NCBI GenBank assembly: GCA_023421115.1
Contig: JAEZUI010000160.1
Coordinates: forward strand, 1 to 15,821
Direction: 5' to 3'
Source: Bacillota bacterium
GTDB lineage: Bacteria > Bacillota > Clostridia > Acetivibrionales > Acetivibrionaceae
Length of the DNA stretch: 15,821 bases
The position numbers and the translations under genes are program-made. Below are positions 6,905-14,293 of this stretch, in pieces. The notes below the pieces were generated by a model. That model was not told where the DNA came from. It made no database searches and was given only the letters and a program-made list of their open reading frames with translations. Positions within the stretch are counted from its first letter, which is position 1. Each line of letters starts with the position of its first letter.

Positions 6905-8075
6905 TATTTATCACCCCAAATCTAATTTTTAAATAATCTTCTTCAAATTTTGCACCTATGACATCTAGGGATTGAATAGTCCTTGGGAGAATAATTGTGC
7001 GTTTTAGATTTTTTGTTTTTATTATTAACTCATCACCTTTTTGGTTTAAATCAATATCTTTTTTATCCGCAAACGGTAAGTAAATAGAAAATTCATACCC
7101 ATCACTACTGTCTTTCTTTATTTCTTGAGTTTTTACATTATACTTTATTTCAACAGGGTTTTCGTCTTTAAAAACCTCGGACCCCATTTTTTCCAGCATT
7201 TCAATACCGACTACTTCTCTATCAAATAAGGGTGCTTCATAAATTGGTATAGGTGAAAAACTCTCTAAAATGGTTTCTTTATATCTTTTGTGTATATTCT
7301 TCCAACCACTAAAATAGCCTTCTTCAACGCTTTCTGGCATAACCCTGTTTATAACAATTGAATCGACATTATAGTCATATATATTTAAATACGTAAAACT
7401 CCTTTGAGCTTCTTTTATTACCATTTTTTCCGGATTAACAACAATTCTGACACTTGTAATATCCTTGTTTCCTAATATTGTGCGCATTTCATCTAGTTGG
7501 TTATATATGTTTTCTATTTCACCCATAACATCGTCAGAGGGTAAAGGTACTTTAAATAATGGTTCGACAATAGGTTTTACTAATTTTGCTGCTTTTCTTT
7601 TTATTGGAAATAGTTTACCCATCCACCATTTCATCATCTCCGGAAAACTTAATAATGCCAGTGTCTCTCCGGTTGGAGCACAATCAATTATAATTACATC
7701 ATATGTTTTTTCTTTATAGTAATTTAAAACTCTAATAAGACTCAATAAGTCTTCCATGCCTGGGAAAACTGTCAATTCTTCAGTTGTGATGTCTTTTATT
7801 GTTTTTGATGTTAGAAGAGTTGTAATATATTTCTGGACTTTTCCCCATCCCATTTCAACTTCATGGATTGAATCAATTTCCTGCGCCCATAAATTATCCA
7901 TAATTTTTATCGGTTCCGGTGATAAATCTATATCAAAGGAATCTCCTAAACTATGGGCAGCATCAGTACTTAATACTATTGTTTTTAAGCCCCTTTTTGC
8001 GCTTTTTATCGCTGTTGATGCTGCAATACTTGTTTTTCCGACGCCACCTTTACCGGTGTATAGTATTATTCTCAT
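6897..8075 (-). CDS. ArsA/GET3-family ATPase with C-terminal HSP20-like domain
   Basis: A 392-residue cytoplasmic P-loop ATPase of the SIMIBI/ArsA class. The deviant Walker A is GKGGVGKTS (residues 8-16, Lys14). The switch regions are DAAHSLGDSFD (38-48) and DCAPTGET (131-138). After the ATPase core (to ~300) comes a ~85-residue beta-rich end (~305-390: YEFSIYLPFADKKDIDL, DELIIKTKNLKRTIILP) that resembles the ArsA_HSP20 / alpha-crystallin-like domain found at the C-terminus of some bacterial ArsA proteins. It is a single-domain ATPase, unlike the duplicated plasmid ArsA, and there is no arsB, arsR or arsC nearby. Arsenite efflux is therefore unlikely; a chaperone or targeting role is an inference. 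GGAGG (8083-8087) lies 7 nt before the ATG. The next gene overlaps its end; the MarR gene lies 107 nt upstream, with a short terminator between. Confidence 0.88.
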   Translation of the reverse strand: MRIILYTGKGGVGKTSIAASTAIKSAKRGLKTIVLSTDAAHSLGDSFDIDLSPEPIKIMDNLWAQEIDSIHEVEMGWGKVQKYITTLLTSKTIKDITTEELTVFPGMEDLLSLIRVLNYYKEKTYDVIIIDCAPTGETLALLSFPEMMKWWMGKLFPIKRKAAKLVKPIVEPLFKVPLPSDDVMGEIENIYNQLDEMRTILGNKDITSVRIVVNPEKMVIKEAQRSFTYLNIYDYNVDSIVINRVMPESVEEGYFSGWKNIHKRYKETILESFSPIPIYEAPLFDREVVGIEMLEKMGSEVFKDENPVEIKYNVKTQEIKKDSSDGYEFSIYLPFADKKDIDLNQKGDELIIKTKNLKRTIILPRTIQSLDVIGAKFEEDYLKIRFGVINNE

Positions 8076-8156
8076 AATGATACCTCCTCGTTTTATACTT
8101 TATTGCTCATAATTTTCGCAGGACAAATATTACGCATGTCGAAGTATTGGTTTTAT

Positions 8157-8176
8157 AAAAAGCCTATTTTCTAGGC
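8157..8176 (-). terminator. short terminator after the MarR gene
   Basis: On the minus strand GCCTA (8176-8172), a short loop, TAGGC (8166-8162), then five T (8161-8157). The hairpin begins 7 nt after the MarR stop codon. The stem has only 5 bp, so some read-through into the ArsA-like gene is likely. Confidence 0.45.
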
Positions 8177-8182
8177 CAAATA

Positions 8183-8665
8183 TTAATCTATGCTTATCTT
8201 TCTAATAGGTTTTTCTTTTTCGTCTTCCTTATTTTTATCTTTTTGCTTTTCTCTAAAGGCATTCATGATTTTTAAAACTATATTCATTAAAAGCATCTTC
8301 TCATCATCGGTGATTGCATCATCAAATATTGAAACAAAACTTTTAATCTTATCTTTTAAATTCTCAATAAACTTTTTGCCGCTTTTTGTGAGTTTAATTA
8401 CAACTATTCTTCTATCGTGTTGGCTTCTGTCACGTAAAATATAGCCCTTTTTTACAAGTCTGTCGGCAATCCCTGTAGAAGTACTCATTGGAACATTGAG
8501 TAAATCTGAAAATTGACTCATTGTTATTTCGCCGTTCTTATCAGTTGCCAGTAGGAAGAACAGCTCTTGTTTTGACATTTCGAGGTCGATATTAATCAAC
8601 TCTTCAGGAAACATAAAATGCTTTAAATTATCAAATACAAAATTATAAATTGACTCAACTTTCAA
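8183..8665 (-). CDS. MarR-family transcriptional regulator
   Basis: A 160-residue winged-helix regulator. The helix-turn-helix spans about residues 46-72 (MSQFSDLLNVPMSTSTGIADRL). The wing carries the family signature DRSQHDRRIVVIKLTKSGKKF (~80-100). The C-terminus is a charged Lys/Glu tail (~140-160). The start is a TTG at 8665: GGAGG (8676-8680) is 10 nt upstream, and the nearby ATG (8673) is out of frame and stops after three codons. It is divergent from a two-gene ABC exporter operon, the usual arrangement for a MarR repressor that controls a multidrug exporter and itself. Its promoter carries an inverted repeat that could be its operator. The ligand is unknown. Confidence 0.9.
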   Translation of the reverse strand: MKVESIYNFVFDNLKHFMFPEELINIDLEMSKQELFFLLATDKNGEITMSQFSDLLNVPMSTSTGIADRLVKKGYILRDRSQHDRRIVVIKLTKSGKKFIENLKDKIKSFVSIFDDAITDDEKMLLMNIVLKIMNAFREKQKDKNKEDEKEKPIRKISID

Positions 8666-8707
8666 TAGAACATTACCTCCGGTGAATATTTCGTGTTCCG
8701 TAATATT

Positions 8708-8738
8708 ATTTTACCACTATTGATTTTTATTGTCAATA
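8708..8738 (-). promoter_or_regulatory. promoter and candidate autoregulatory operator of the MarR gene
   Basis: On the minus strand TTGACA (8736-8731), a 17-bp spacer and TAAAAT (8713-8708): a near-consensus SigA promoter. An inverted repeat TATTGA-N9-TCAATA (8718-8738) covers the -35 box and most of the spacer, where a bound MarR dimer would block RNA polymerase. The promoter is well supported; the operator is an inference. Confidence 0.68.
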
Positions 8739-8877
8739 TTTCTTATTCTATTATGATGAAATTTATATCCGTAATGGAATTGTTTTTTAGATCGTGCAGC
8801 ACAATATAGTTCATGATACAATATATGAGTTATATGCAATAGACAGTATTTACGTGATTCAAAAAAACTTTGCAATC

Positions 8878-8946
8878 GCCATTTCAAAAATATGATTTGA
8901 TGGGCTTTATAACTTAAATATTGTATAGGTTATTTTTAGAAATGGC
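8878..8946. promoter_or_regulatory. long inverted repeat just upstream of the ABC exporter operon
   Basis: GCCATTTCAAAAATA (8878-8892) pairs with TATTTTTAGAAATGGC (8931-8946) over 15 bp with one bulged A, around a 38-nt loop. It ends 4 nt before the GGGGGA ribosome binding site at 8951. A weak SigA-like pair, TTGATG (8897-8902) and TATTGT (8919-8924), lies in the loop. It could be a paired MarR operator flanking a promoter, or an mRNA hairpin if transcription starts further upstream (TACAAT at 8817-8822, which lacks a good -35). Confidence 0.45.
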
Positions 8947-8963
8947 CTTATGGGGGACGATCG

Positions 8964-10688
8964 ATGAAAAAGTTATTGGTTTATTTGAAAGGCTATATAA
9001 AAGAAAGTATCCTTGGTCCGCTGTTCAAGCTGCTTGAAGCATCGTTTGAATTGTTTGTGCCTATTGTTATCAAAAGTATTGTTGATATTGGCATCGGACA
9101 AGCTGACAAAGGGTACATTGTTAAAATGTGTTTACTGCTGGTACTTCTAGGTGTTGTCGGTATGATATGTTCAGTAACGGCCCAGTACTTTGCTGCAAAA
9201 GCGTCGGTGGGCTTTGTGACAAAGTTGCGACGCGCGCTATTTAAGCATATTGGTCAGCTATCATATTCGGAAATTGATACCCTAGGTACATCTAGTATGA
9301 TTACTCGTATGACAAGCGATATGAATCAGGTACAATCGGGAATGAACCTGACCTTACGTCTGTTGCTGCGTTCTCCTTTTATTGTCTTTGGTGCAATGCT
9401 TATGGCATTTACCGTAGATGCTAATGCCGCTGTTACTTTTGTAGTAGCAATTCCGGTGCTTTGTGTTGTTGTTTTTGCCATTATGCTGTTATCCATTCCT
9501 CTTTATAAAAAGGTACAGCAGAGGTTGGACAAAGTTTTAAATTCTACAAGAGAAAATCTGAGCGGTGCTCGTGTAATCAGAGCTTTTCGCCTTGAAGAAA
9601 AAGAAATAATAGAATTCGATGAACGTAACGAACAATTGACCGCAACACAGAAGTTTGTTGGTGGAATATCTGCGCTTATGAATCCTTTGACCTATGTTAT
9701 TATTAACCTTGCAATTATCTGGCTTATCCATATCGGTGCAGTTCGGGTGACAGCAGGCCTTCTTACACAAGGTGCTGTTCTTGCACTTTACAACTATATG
9801 TCTCAAATTTTGGTGGAGCTTATTAAGTTTGCAAACCTCATTATCACTATTACTAAGGCTGTAGCCAGTGGTAACCGTATAAGTGCTGTTTTAGACATTG
9901 AATCGAGTCTTGTGGAAAAAGATTCACTAAATCAAAATACTCAGTCTGAATTTGCTGTAGAATTTCGTGATGTGAGACTTAAGTACAAAAATGCCAGCGG
10001 CGAATCCTTGACAAATATAGACTTCTCGGTTCGGCACGGTGATGTAGTTGGTATAATCGGCGGCACAGGTTCCGGTAAAACTTCGCTAGTAAATTTGATT
10101 CCAAGATTTTATGAGGCAACCACAGGAGAGGTTATTTTGGATGGTATAAATGTTAAGGATTATCCGCTCAAATCGCTCCGTGATAAGATCGGTGTTGTAC
10201 CCCAAAAGGCTGTCCTGTTTAAAGGCAGTATCCGAGAAAATATGCAATGGGGTAATAAGGATGCAACCGATGAAGAGATTATTGAGGCCATTGCTATGGC
10301 TCAGGCTAGTGAAATTGTAGCACAGAAAGAAGAAGGACTGGATTTTATTATTGAACAGGGAGGGAAGAACCTTTCGGGCGGCCAGCGCCAGCGCTTTACC
10401 ATAGCTCGCGCTCTTGTTAAGAAGCCTGAAATTTTAATACTTGATGACAGTGCTTCCGCACTTGACTTTGCTACAGATGCAGCCCTTCGCAAGGCGTTAC
10501 GTGAAATGCCGGGAAACCCAACGGTTTTTATTGTTTCGCAGCGTACCTCATCAATTCAATACGCCGATAAAATCATTGTCCTTGATGATGGGCAAATTGT
10601 AGGTGTTGGAAAGCACGAACAACTACTTGAAAGTTGTGAAGTATATAATGAAATCTATGACTCACAATTTAAGAAGGAGGCGAAATGA
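8964..10688 (+). CDS. ABC exporter half-transporter with degenerate ATP site (heterodimer subunit A)
   Basis: A 574-residue type IV ABC exporter subunit: a six-helix transmembrane domain (~1-320) followed by a nucleotide-binding domain (~335-570). Walker A is GGTGSGKTS (366-374, Lys372) and the signature is canonical LSGGQ (470-474). Walker B ends in LDDS (493-496), with Asp495 in place of the catalytic glutamate. The switch histidine is replaced by Gln526 (VSQRTSS). These two changes mark the subunit that carries the degenerate site in heterodimeric exporters such as BmrCD, LmrCD and TM287/288. GGGGGA (8951-8956) is 7 nt before the ATG. The partner gene follows after 1 nt. The likely role is export of drugs or toxic compounds across the cell membrane under control of the divergent MarR; the substrate cannot be predicted. 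Confidence 0.93.
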   Translation: MKKLLVYLKGYIKESILGPLFKLLEASFELFVPIVIKSIVDIGIGQADKGYIVKMCLLLVLLGVVGMICSVTAQYFAAKASVGFVTKLRRALFKHIGQLSYSEIDTLGTSSMITRMTSDMNQVQSGMNLTLRLLLRSPFIVFGAMLMAFTVDANAAVTFVVAIPVLCVVVFAIMLLSIPLYKKVQQRLDKVLNSTRENLSGARVIRAFRLEEKEIIEFDERNEQLTATQKFVGGISALMNPLTYVIINLAIIWLIHIGAVRVTAGLLTQGAVLALYNYMSQILVELIKFANLIITITKAVASGNRISAVLDIESSLVEKDSLNQNTQSEFAVEFRDVRLKYKNASGESLTNIDFSVRHGDVVGIIGGTGSGKTSLVNLIPRFYEATTGEVILDGINVKDYPLKSLRDKIGVVPQKAVLFKGSIRENMQWGNKDATDEEIIEAIAMAQASEIVAQKEEGLDFIIEQGGKNLSGGQRQRFTIARALVKKPEILILDDSASALDFATDAALRKALREMPGNPTVFIVSQRTSSIQYADKIIVLDDGQIVGVGKHEQLLESCEVYNEIYDSQFKKEAK

Positions 10689-10689
10689 T

Positions 10690-12450
10690 ATGAAAAAACA
10701 GAAAATTCAAAGGGACACTATCCGAAAGGTCCTCAAATACATCAGAGAATATCGTATCCTTCTGTTAATTTCCATTGTACTTGCTGCAATTACGGTAGCA
10801 TTGACTCTCTACGTACCTATTCTTGTAGGTAATGCAATTGATTATATTATAGGGCCAGACAAGGTAAACTTTGAGGCAGTAGCTCAAATTCTTGTCAGAA
10901 TCGGTTTTGTTGTTGGTATTACTGCTATATTTCAATGGCTTATGAACATTATAAACAACAATATCACTTATCAAGTTGTGCGGGATGTTCGGAAAAAGGC
11001 TTTTAGAAAAATTGAAATTTTGCCCCTTTCTTATATTGATGCCCATCCTCACGGTGAAATTGTAAGCCGTGTAATAGCCGATGTAGACCAGTTTGCCGAT
11101 GGCCTTCTGATGGGCTTTACACAACTTTTTACGGGTGTTATTACTATTGCCGGCACACTGATTTTCATGCTGACCATCAGTGTAAAGATTACTCTTATTG
11201 TAGTCGTTCTTACACCGCTTTCACTCTTTGTAGCAAACTTTATTGCGAAGCATACCTATTCTATGTTTAAATTGCAGTCAGAAACCCGTGGTGAGCAAAC
11301 TTCACTCATCAGCGAAATGATTGGCAATACGAAAATAGTTCAGGCCTTCTCCTATCAGGAGGAAGCACTAAAAAAGTTTGATGAAATCAATGACAAATTG
11401 GAAAAATGCTCACTTCGAGCTGTTTTCTTTTCATCGCTTACAAATCCATGTACCCGTTTTATCAACAGTCTTGTTTATGCAGCAGTTGCTCTTGCGGGTG
11501 CATTAGCTGTTATAGGTGGAGATGTGGGAAGTACTATGACGGTAGGTGGGCTTTCTATTTTTCTTAGTTATGCAAATCAATATACAAAACCTTTTAATGA
11601 AATTTCCGGTGTGATCACTGAACTGCAAAATGCCCTTGCATGTGCTGGTCGTGTTTTTGACTTGATTGAAGAACAGCCACAAATTCCAGATTCAGAGAAG
11701 GTCATTAAACTTGAAAAGGTCAGTGGTAATGTTACCCTTGAAAAAGTAGCTTTCTCTTATGAACCTGAGCGTCCCTTGATTCGTGATTTTAATCTGAAGG
11801 TAAAACCCGGTCAACGTGTGGCAATTGTTGGACCAACTGGCTGCGGTAAAACTACTGTCATTAATCTCCTAATGCGCTTTTACGATATTAACTCCGGCAG
11901 TATAAGAGTGGAGGATATAGATATTCGTGACATTTTACGAAAGAGCTTAAGAGAAAACTATGGAATGGTATTGCAGGATACTTGGCTAAAATCCGGCACT
12001 ATTCGGGAAAATATAGCAATGGGCAAACCGGAGGCATCGGATGAAGAAATCATTTCTGCGGCAAAGGCTGCTCATGCGCATAGCTTTATAAAACGACTGA
12101 CAAACGGCTATGATACTATAATCGGTGAGGATGGAGGAAGTCTCTCTCAGGGTCAAAAGCAATTGCTCAGTATTACCCGCGTTATGCTTTGTTTGCCGCC
12201 GATGTTGATACTCGACGAGGCAACCTCCTCCATTGATACTCGTACAGAAATCAAAATTCAGGAGGCCTTTGCAAGACTTATGCAAGGTCGTACAAGCTTT
12301 ATTGTTGCTCATCGTTTGTCCACCATACGGGAAGCAGATATAATTCTTGTTATGAAGGACGGTGATATTATCGAGCAGGGTACCCATGATGAGCTGCTTT
12401 TACAGCAAGGCTTTTATGCCAATTTGTATAATAGTCAATTTGCGTTATAA
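10690..12450 (+). CDS. ABC exporter half-transporter with catalytic ATP site (heterodimer subunit B)
   Basis: A 586-residue partner of the preceding gene. The transmembrane domain spans ~15-320 and the nucleotide-binding domain ~350-580. Walker A is GPTGCGKTT (381-389, Lys387). Walker B is LILDEATSS, with the catalytic Glu510 present and switch His541 (VAHRLST) present. The signature is LSQGQ (485-489) instead of LSGGQ. The working site would be this subunit's Walker motifs with the LSGGQ of subunit A; the other site pairs LSQGQ with the Asp495 Walker B. The start is the ATG at 10690: AAGGAGG (10674-10680) lies inside the end of subunit A, 9 nt upstream, and only 1 nt separates the two genes. 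A longer frame back to 10603 overlaps subunit A and has no ribosome binding site. Confidence 0.93.
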   Translation: MKKQKIQRDTIRKVLKYIREYRILLLISIVLAAITVALTLYVPILVGNAIDYIIGPDKVNFEAVAQILVRIGFVVGITAIFQWLMNIINNNITYQVVRDVRKKAFRKIEILPLSYIDAHPHGEIVSRVIADVDQFADGLLMGFTQLFTGVITIAGTLIFMLTISVKITLIVVVLTPLSLFVANFIAKHTYSMFKLQSETRGEQTSLISEMIGNTKIVQAFSYQEEALKKFDEINDKLEKCSLRAVFFSSLTNPCTRFINSLVYAAVALAGALAVIGGDVGSTMTVGGLSIFLSYANQYTKPFNEISGVITELQNALACAGRVFDLIEEQPQIPDSEKVIKLEKVSGNVTLEKVAFSYEPERPLIRDFNLKVKPGQRVAIVGPTGCGKTTVINLLMRFYDINSGSIRVEDIDIRDILRKSLRENYGMVLQDTWLKSGTIRENIAMGKPEASDEEIISAAKAAHAHSFIKRLTNGYDTIIGEDGGSLSQGQKQLLSITRVMLCLPPMLILDEATSSIDTRTEIKIQEAFARLMQGRTSFIVAHRLSTIREADIILVMKDGDIIEQGTHDELLLQQGFYANLYNSQFAL

Positions 12451-12466
12451 ATAAGGTTAATTTAGT

Positions 12467-12508
12467 AAAAAAATAGCCACACTTAAGGATTCTTGATCTT
12501 ATGTGGCT
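12467..12508. terminator. bidirectional terminator between the ABC operon and the rpn pseudogene
   Basis: AGCCACACTTAAG (12475-12487) pairs with CTTATGTGGCT (12498-12508), with one bulge. On the minus strand the stem is followed by ATTTTTTT (12474-12467), a strong U-tract. On the plus strand the run is weaker (GGTTTCTATTT). It lies 17-24 nt after the ABC operon stop and ~100 nt after the end of the minus-strand gene. Confidence 0.7.
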
Positions 12509-12607
12509 GGTTTCTATTTACTATTATTTGAAACCCTTTTTACCTTCATTATCATTTTCAGGTGGTAAGCTGAATGAAGAACTCACTTCTTAAGCTTGCA
12601 ATTTAAC

Positions 12608-13690
12608 TTATTTTAGATGTTTGTATACATCTTCCAAGCTGTCATAGTCCAAAATTTCATCAACAATGATATCTAAAGTCTCTGCATCAAGTTGCTCAAT
12701 TTTAGTTCTCATGTCCTCCTCTAAAACTCCAAATTTTTTCGTTAATAATCGTATTGCAGTTTTAGCAATACCTTTTTCAATACCTTTTTCAATGCCTTTT
12801 TCAATACCTTTTTTAATACCTTTTTCGATTCCCTCCGCAATGCCTTCTCTTTTTGCTTCTTCTGCAATAATCGGATTGTATAATGTGGCTACCATAATAT
12901 CAACCTCCTCACCTACACTCGAATATTCTCCATATTTATTATACAAATATTCTGTTATGTTTCTTAACACTCTTAATATTTTTTCCAAATCAGTTCCTAT
13001 TATTTCATAACTGTTATATAATTCACCGAGCACATTTATTGTTGATTGTATAACTTCTATAAGCTTTTTGAATTCAGTGTTAATGAGTTTGCCCTTATCT
13101 TCATATTTTATATGCTCATTGTTGTATATGCTTTTTATTATTTTCCTCGAATTAAATACTTGTAATGGTAATAGAGCATACATCTTTTTGTCTTTCAAAT
13201 CTTCTACTGAGTATTTCCAGTATTTTTATACCGGAACACTGAATCTTATTTCCTGATCGTCGGGTAATCTCAACTTAAAATACAACTCATCCTTAATATT
13301 TCTATTCTCCTCTAAAAATATTACCAATTGCTTCGGGTAATAAAGGATTGTTTCTTCGTTGTTTTCATCTCCTGCTTTCTCGACAGCTTTTTCAAACCCA
13401 TACCTAAACATTCTTATAGCCATTGAATTGTCATTTAGAGTCTGAAATTCAATATGATAGCTAAAAGATTTATTTTTTGTCCTTACCGTTATAAATATAT
13501 CTCCACAAATCCTATCAAAATCATCATCTACAAATTCACTGTTTGAATACTCTATACTTACTTCATTACAATCATAATCCTCATTAAACAGTGCATTCAG
13601 TAAATTTACCATTACTTTCTTTGATAATTTAAACAGCACTTTCATCATTTGATCTAACTTTATTTTTTCTAATGCAATGTTCTTGCTCAT
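12608..13690 (-). pseudogene. Rpn-family PD-(D/E)XK nuclease / putative transposase, broken by an in-frame stop
   Basis: Two pieces lie in one frame, separated by a single TAA at 13228-13226: 154 residues before it and 205 codons after it. Together they give ~360 positions, near the size of intact Rpn proteins (PDDEXK_2 type, recombination-promoting nuclease/putative transposase). The first piece has the nuclease core: Asp64 in ICGDIFI and Glu81-x-Gln83 in HIEFQTL. After the stop the frame resumes at once with KYWKYSVEDLKDKKMYALLP, which reads as continuous family sequence, so the stop replaces one sense codon (TTA to TAA would do). The end holds a GIEKG repeat tract and a helical tail. AGGAGA lies 7 nt before the first ATG and a SigA promoter precedes it. 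The second piece could only start at a TTG (13198) without a clear binding site. A 154-residue product keeps the catalytic residues but loses the helical end. Confidence 0.85.
12766..12837 (-). repeat. 12-bp tandem repeat encoding GIEKG units
   Basis: Six 12-bp units in tandem. On the plus strand the unit is CAATACCTTTTT: units 1, 2 and 4 are identical, units 3 and 5 differ by one base, and unit 6 (CGATTCCCTCCG) has diverged. Read on the minus strand they give repeated G-I-E/K-K in the Rpn C-terminal part. The phase of 12 keeps the frame, so copy number can change by slippage without a frameshift. Confidence 0.85.
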
Positions 13691-13721
13691 CTTACTTTCT
13701 CCTGCTATTGTACTTATATAA

Positions 13722-13750
13722 ATTGTAACACATTACAAGGTTTCTCTCAA
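13722..13750 (-). promoter_or_regulatory. SigA-type promoter of the rpn pseudogene
   Basis: On the minus strand TTGAGA (13750-13745), a 17-bp spacer, then TACAAT (13727-13722), about 31 nt before the ATG at 13690. Spacing is ideal, with five of six matches in the -10 box and four of six in the -35 box. Confidence 0.55.
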
Positions 13751-14008
13751 TAATTTTGTATAATTACTGGTTCATAAAGGAAAACCAAGTTTGGAATAAT
13801 GACAATAATACTTTACATAGTTTATCAATATTTAAACTGTTAAAAGGATGAGTAGAAGAAAAATGAATTTATCAAAAAAATAATTGAAATCTTGTAACAT
13901 TATCTGGACTTAATTCTATACAAATAAAGACAGAATTTTACTTCATTATTGCGAGACAGAGAATGAAGATACGAATGCAGTATTTTTCATATTTAAGTAG
14001 AGTTGCAA

Positions 14009-14027
14009 TACAGGCTTTTTGCCTGTA
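14009..14027. repeat. perfect 7-bp hairpin with homopolymer loop
   Basis: TACAGGC, a loop of five T on the plus strand (five A on the minus strand), then GCCTGTA. On the minus strand it begins 2 nt after the stop of the 12-codon frame. There is no U-tract after it on either strand, so an intrinsic terminator is doubtful; it may be a stability or processing hairpin. Confidence 0.55.
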
Positions 14028-14029
14028 GT

Positions 14030-14068
14030 TTAAACAAGATAGCTATTGTCAGACTTAGCTAAATCCAT
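14030..14068 (-). CDS. candidate tiny peptide (12 codons) behind a perfect Shine-Dalgarno
   Basis: The frame reads MDLAKSDNSYLV and then TAA. It is proposed only because of its start: AGGAGGTGA (14082-14074) is a full 9-nt complement to the 3' end of 16S rRNA, and GGAGG lies 8 nt before the ATG. After the TAA the same frame stays open for 27 more codons (to ~13948), so a longer ancestral peptide cut by a stop is possible. No similarity to known peptides was recognised. Confidence 0.3.
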   Translation of the reverse strand: MDLAKSDNSYLV

Positions 14069-14109
14069 TCTCGTCACCTCCTACAAACTTATCTTTAGTG
14101 CCTGTGCTA

Positions 14110-14169
14110 CTAATGTTTGAAGAATACAGCAGTTAACTTTCCGTTTCCAGATAGTTTTCTTTTTGACAT
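14110..14169 (-). CDS. candidate small peptide (19 residues) behind a strong Shine-Dalgarno
   Basis: The frame reads MSKRKLSGNGKLTAVFFKH, then TAG. It is basic, with no membrane segment. AGGGGGGAG (14186-14178) lies 8 nt before the ATG. The stop is 41 nt upstream of the second tiny frame (14068), on the same strand, so the two may be a bicistronic leader or peptide pair. No family was recognised; a remnant of a decayed gene is also possible. Confidence 0.3.
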   Translation of the reverse strand: MSKRKLSGNGKLTAVFFKH

Positions 14170-14293
14170 AAAATATGCTCCCCCCTAAGCAACAAGTCTT
14201 TTATTATTTCACTTGTCTACATAGAAGGAAGCATATCATTATGTAACACGTCTTTAGAGATTATTTATAGTCTTAAGTTTCTATTGGTAGGCC

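Larger units (their letters stand above)
13691..14293. other. 600-bp gap without a conventional gene
   Basis: No reading frame of normal size is present on either strand. It holds the rpn promoter at its left end, a 7-bp inverted repeat CTTCATT/AATGAAG (13941-13947 and 13962-13968) without a T-tract, a perfect short hairpin (14009-14027), and two tiny minus-strand frames with strong Shine-Dalgarno sequences (14030-14068 and 14110-14169). No riboswitch core, tRNA or transposase remnant was recognised. Confidence 0.6.

Noticed and set aside
6897..8075. Arsenic resistance operon.
   Set aside because: No arsenite permease, arsenate reductase or ArsR gene is near; the ATPase is single-domain with an HSP20-like end, so resistance is not supported.
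10603..10689. A longer start for the second ABC subunit, 29 codons upstream.
   Set aside because: It overlaps the end of the first subunit, has no ribosome binding site and encodes a non-family N-terminus; AAGGAGG points to the ATG at 10690.
12766..12837. Short regular repeats that could suggest a CRISPR array.
   Set aside because: The 12-bp units are directly adjacent without spacers and encode an in-frame peptide repeat.
13848..13883. An 11-residue plus-strand frame (MSRRKMNLSKK).
   Set aside because: No properly spaced Shine-Dalgarno sequence and low-complexity AT-rich codons; nothing sets it apart from chance.
14000..14293. Possible c-di-GMP (GEMM) riboswitch or agrD-type autoinducer gene in the gap.
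   Set aside because: No conserved GEMM core on either strand, and the tiny frames lack the cysteine-containing, amphipathic AgrD pattern.
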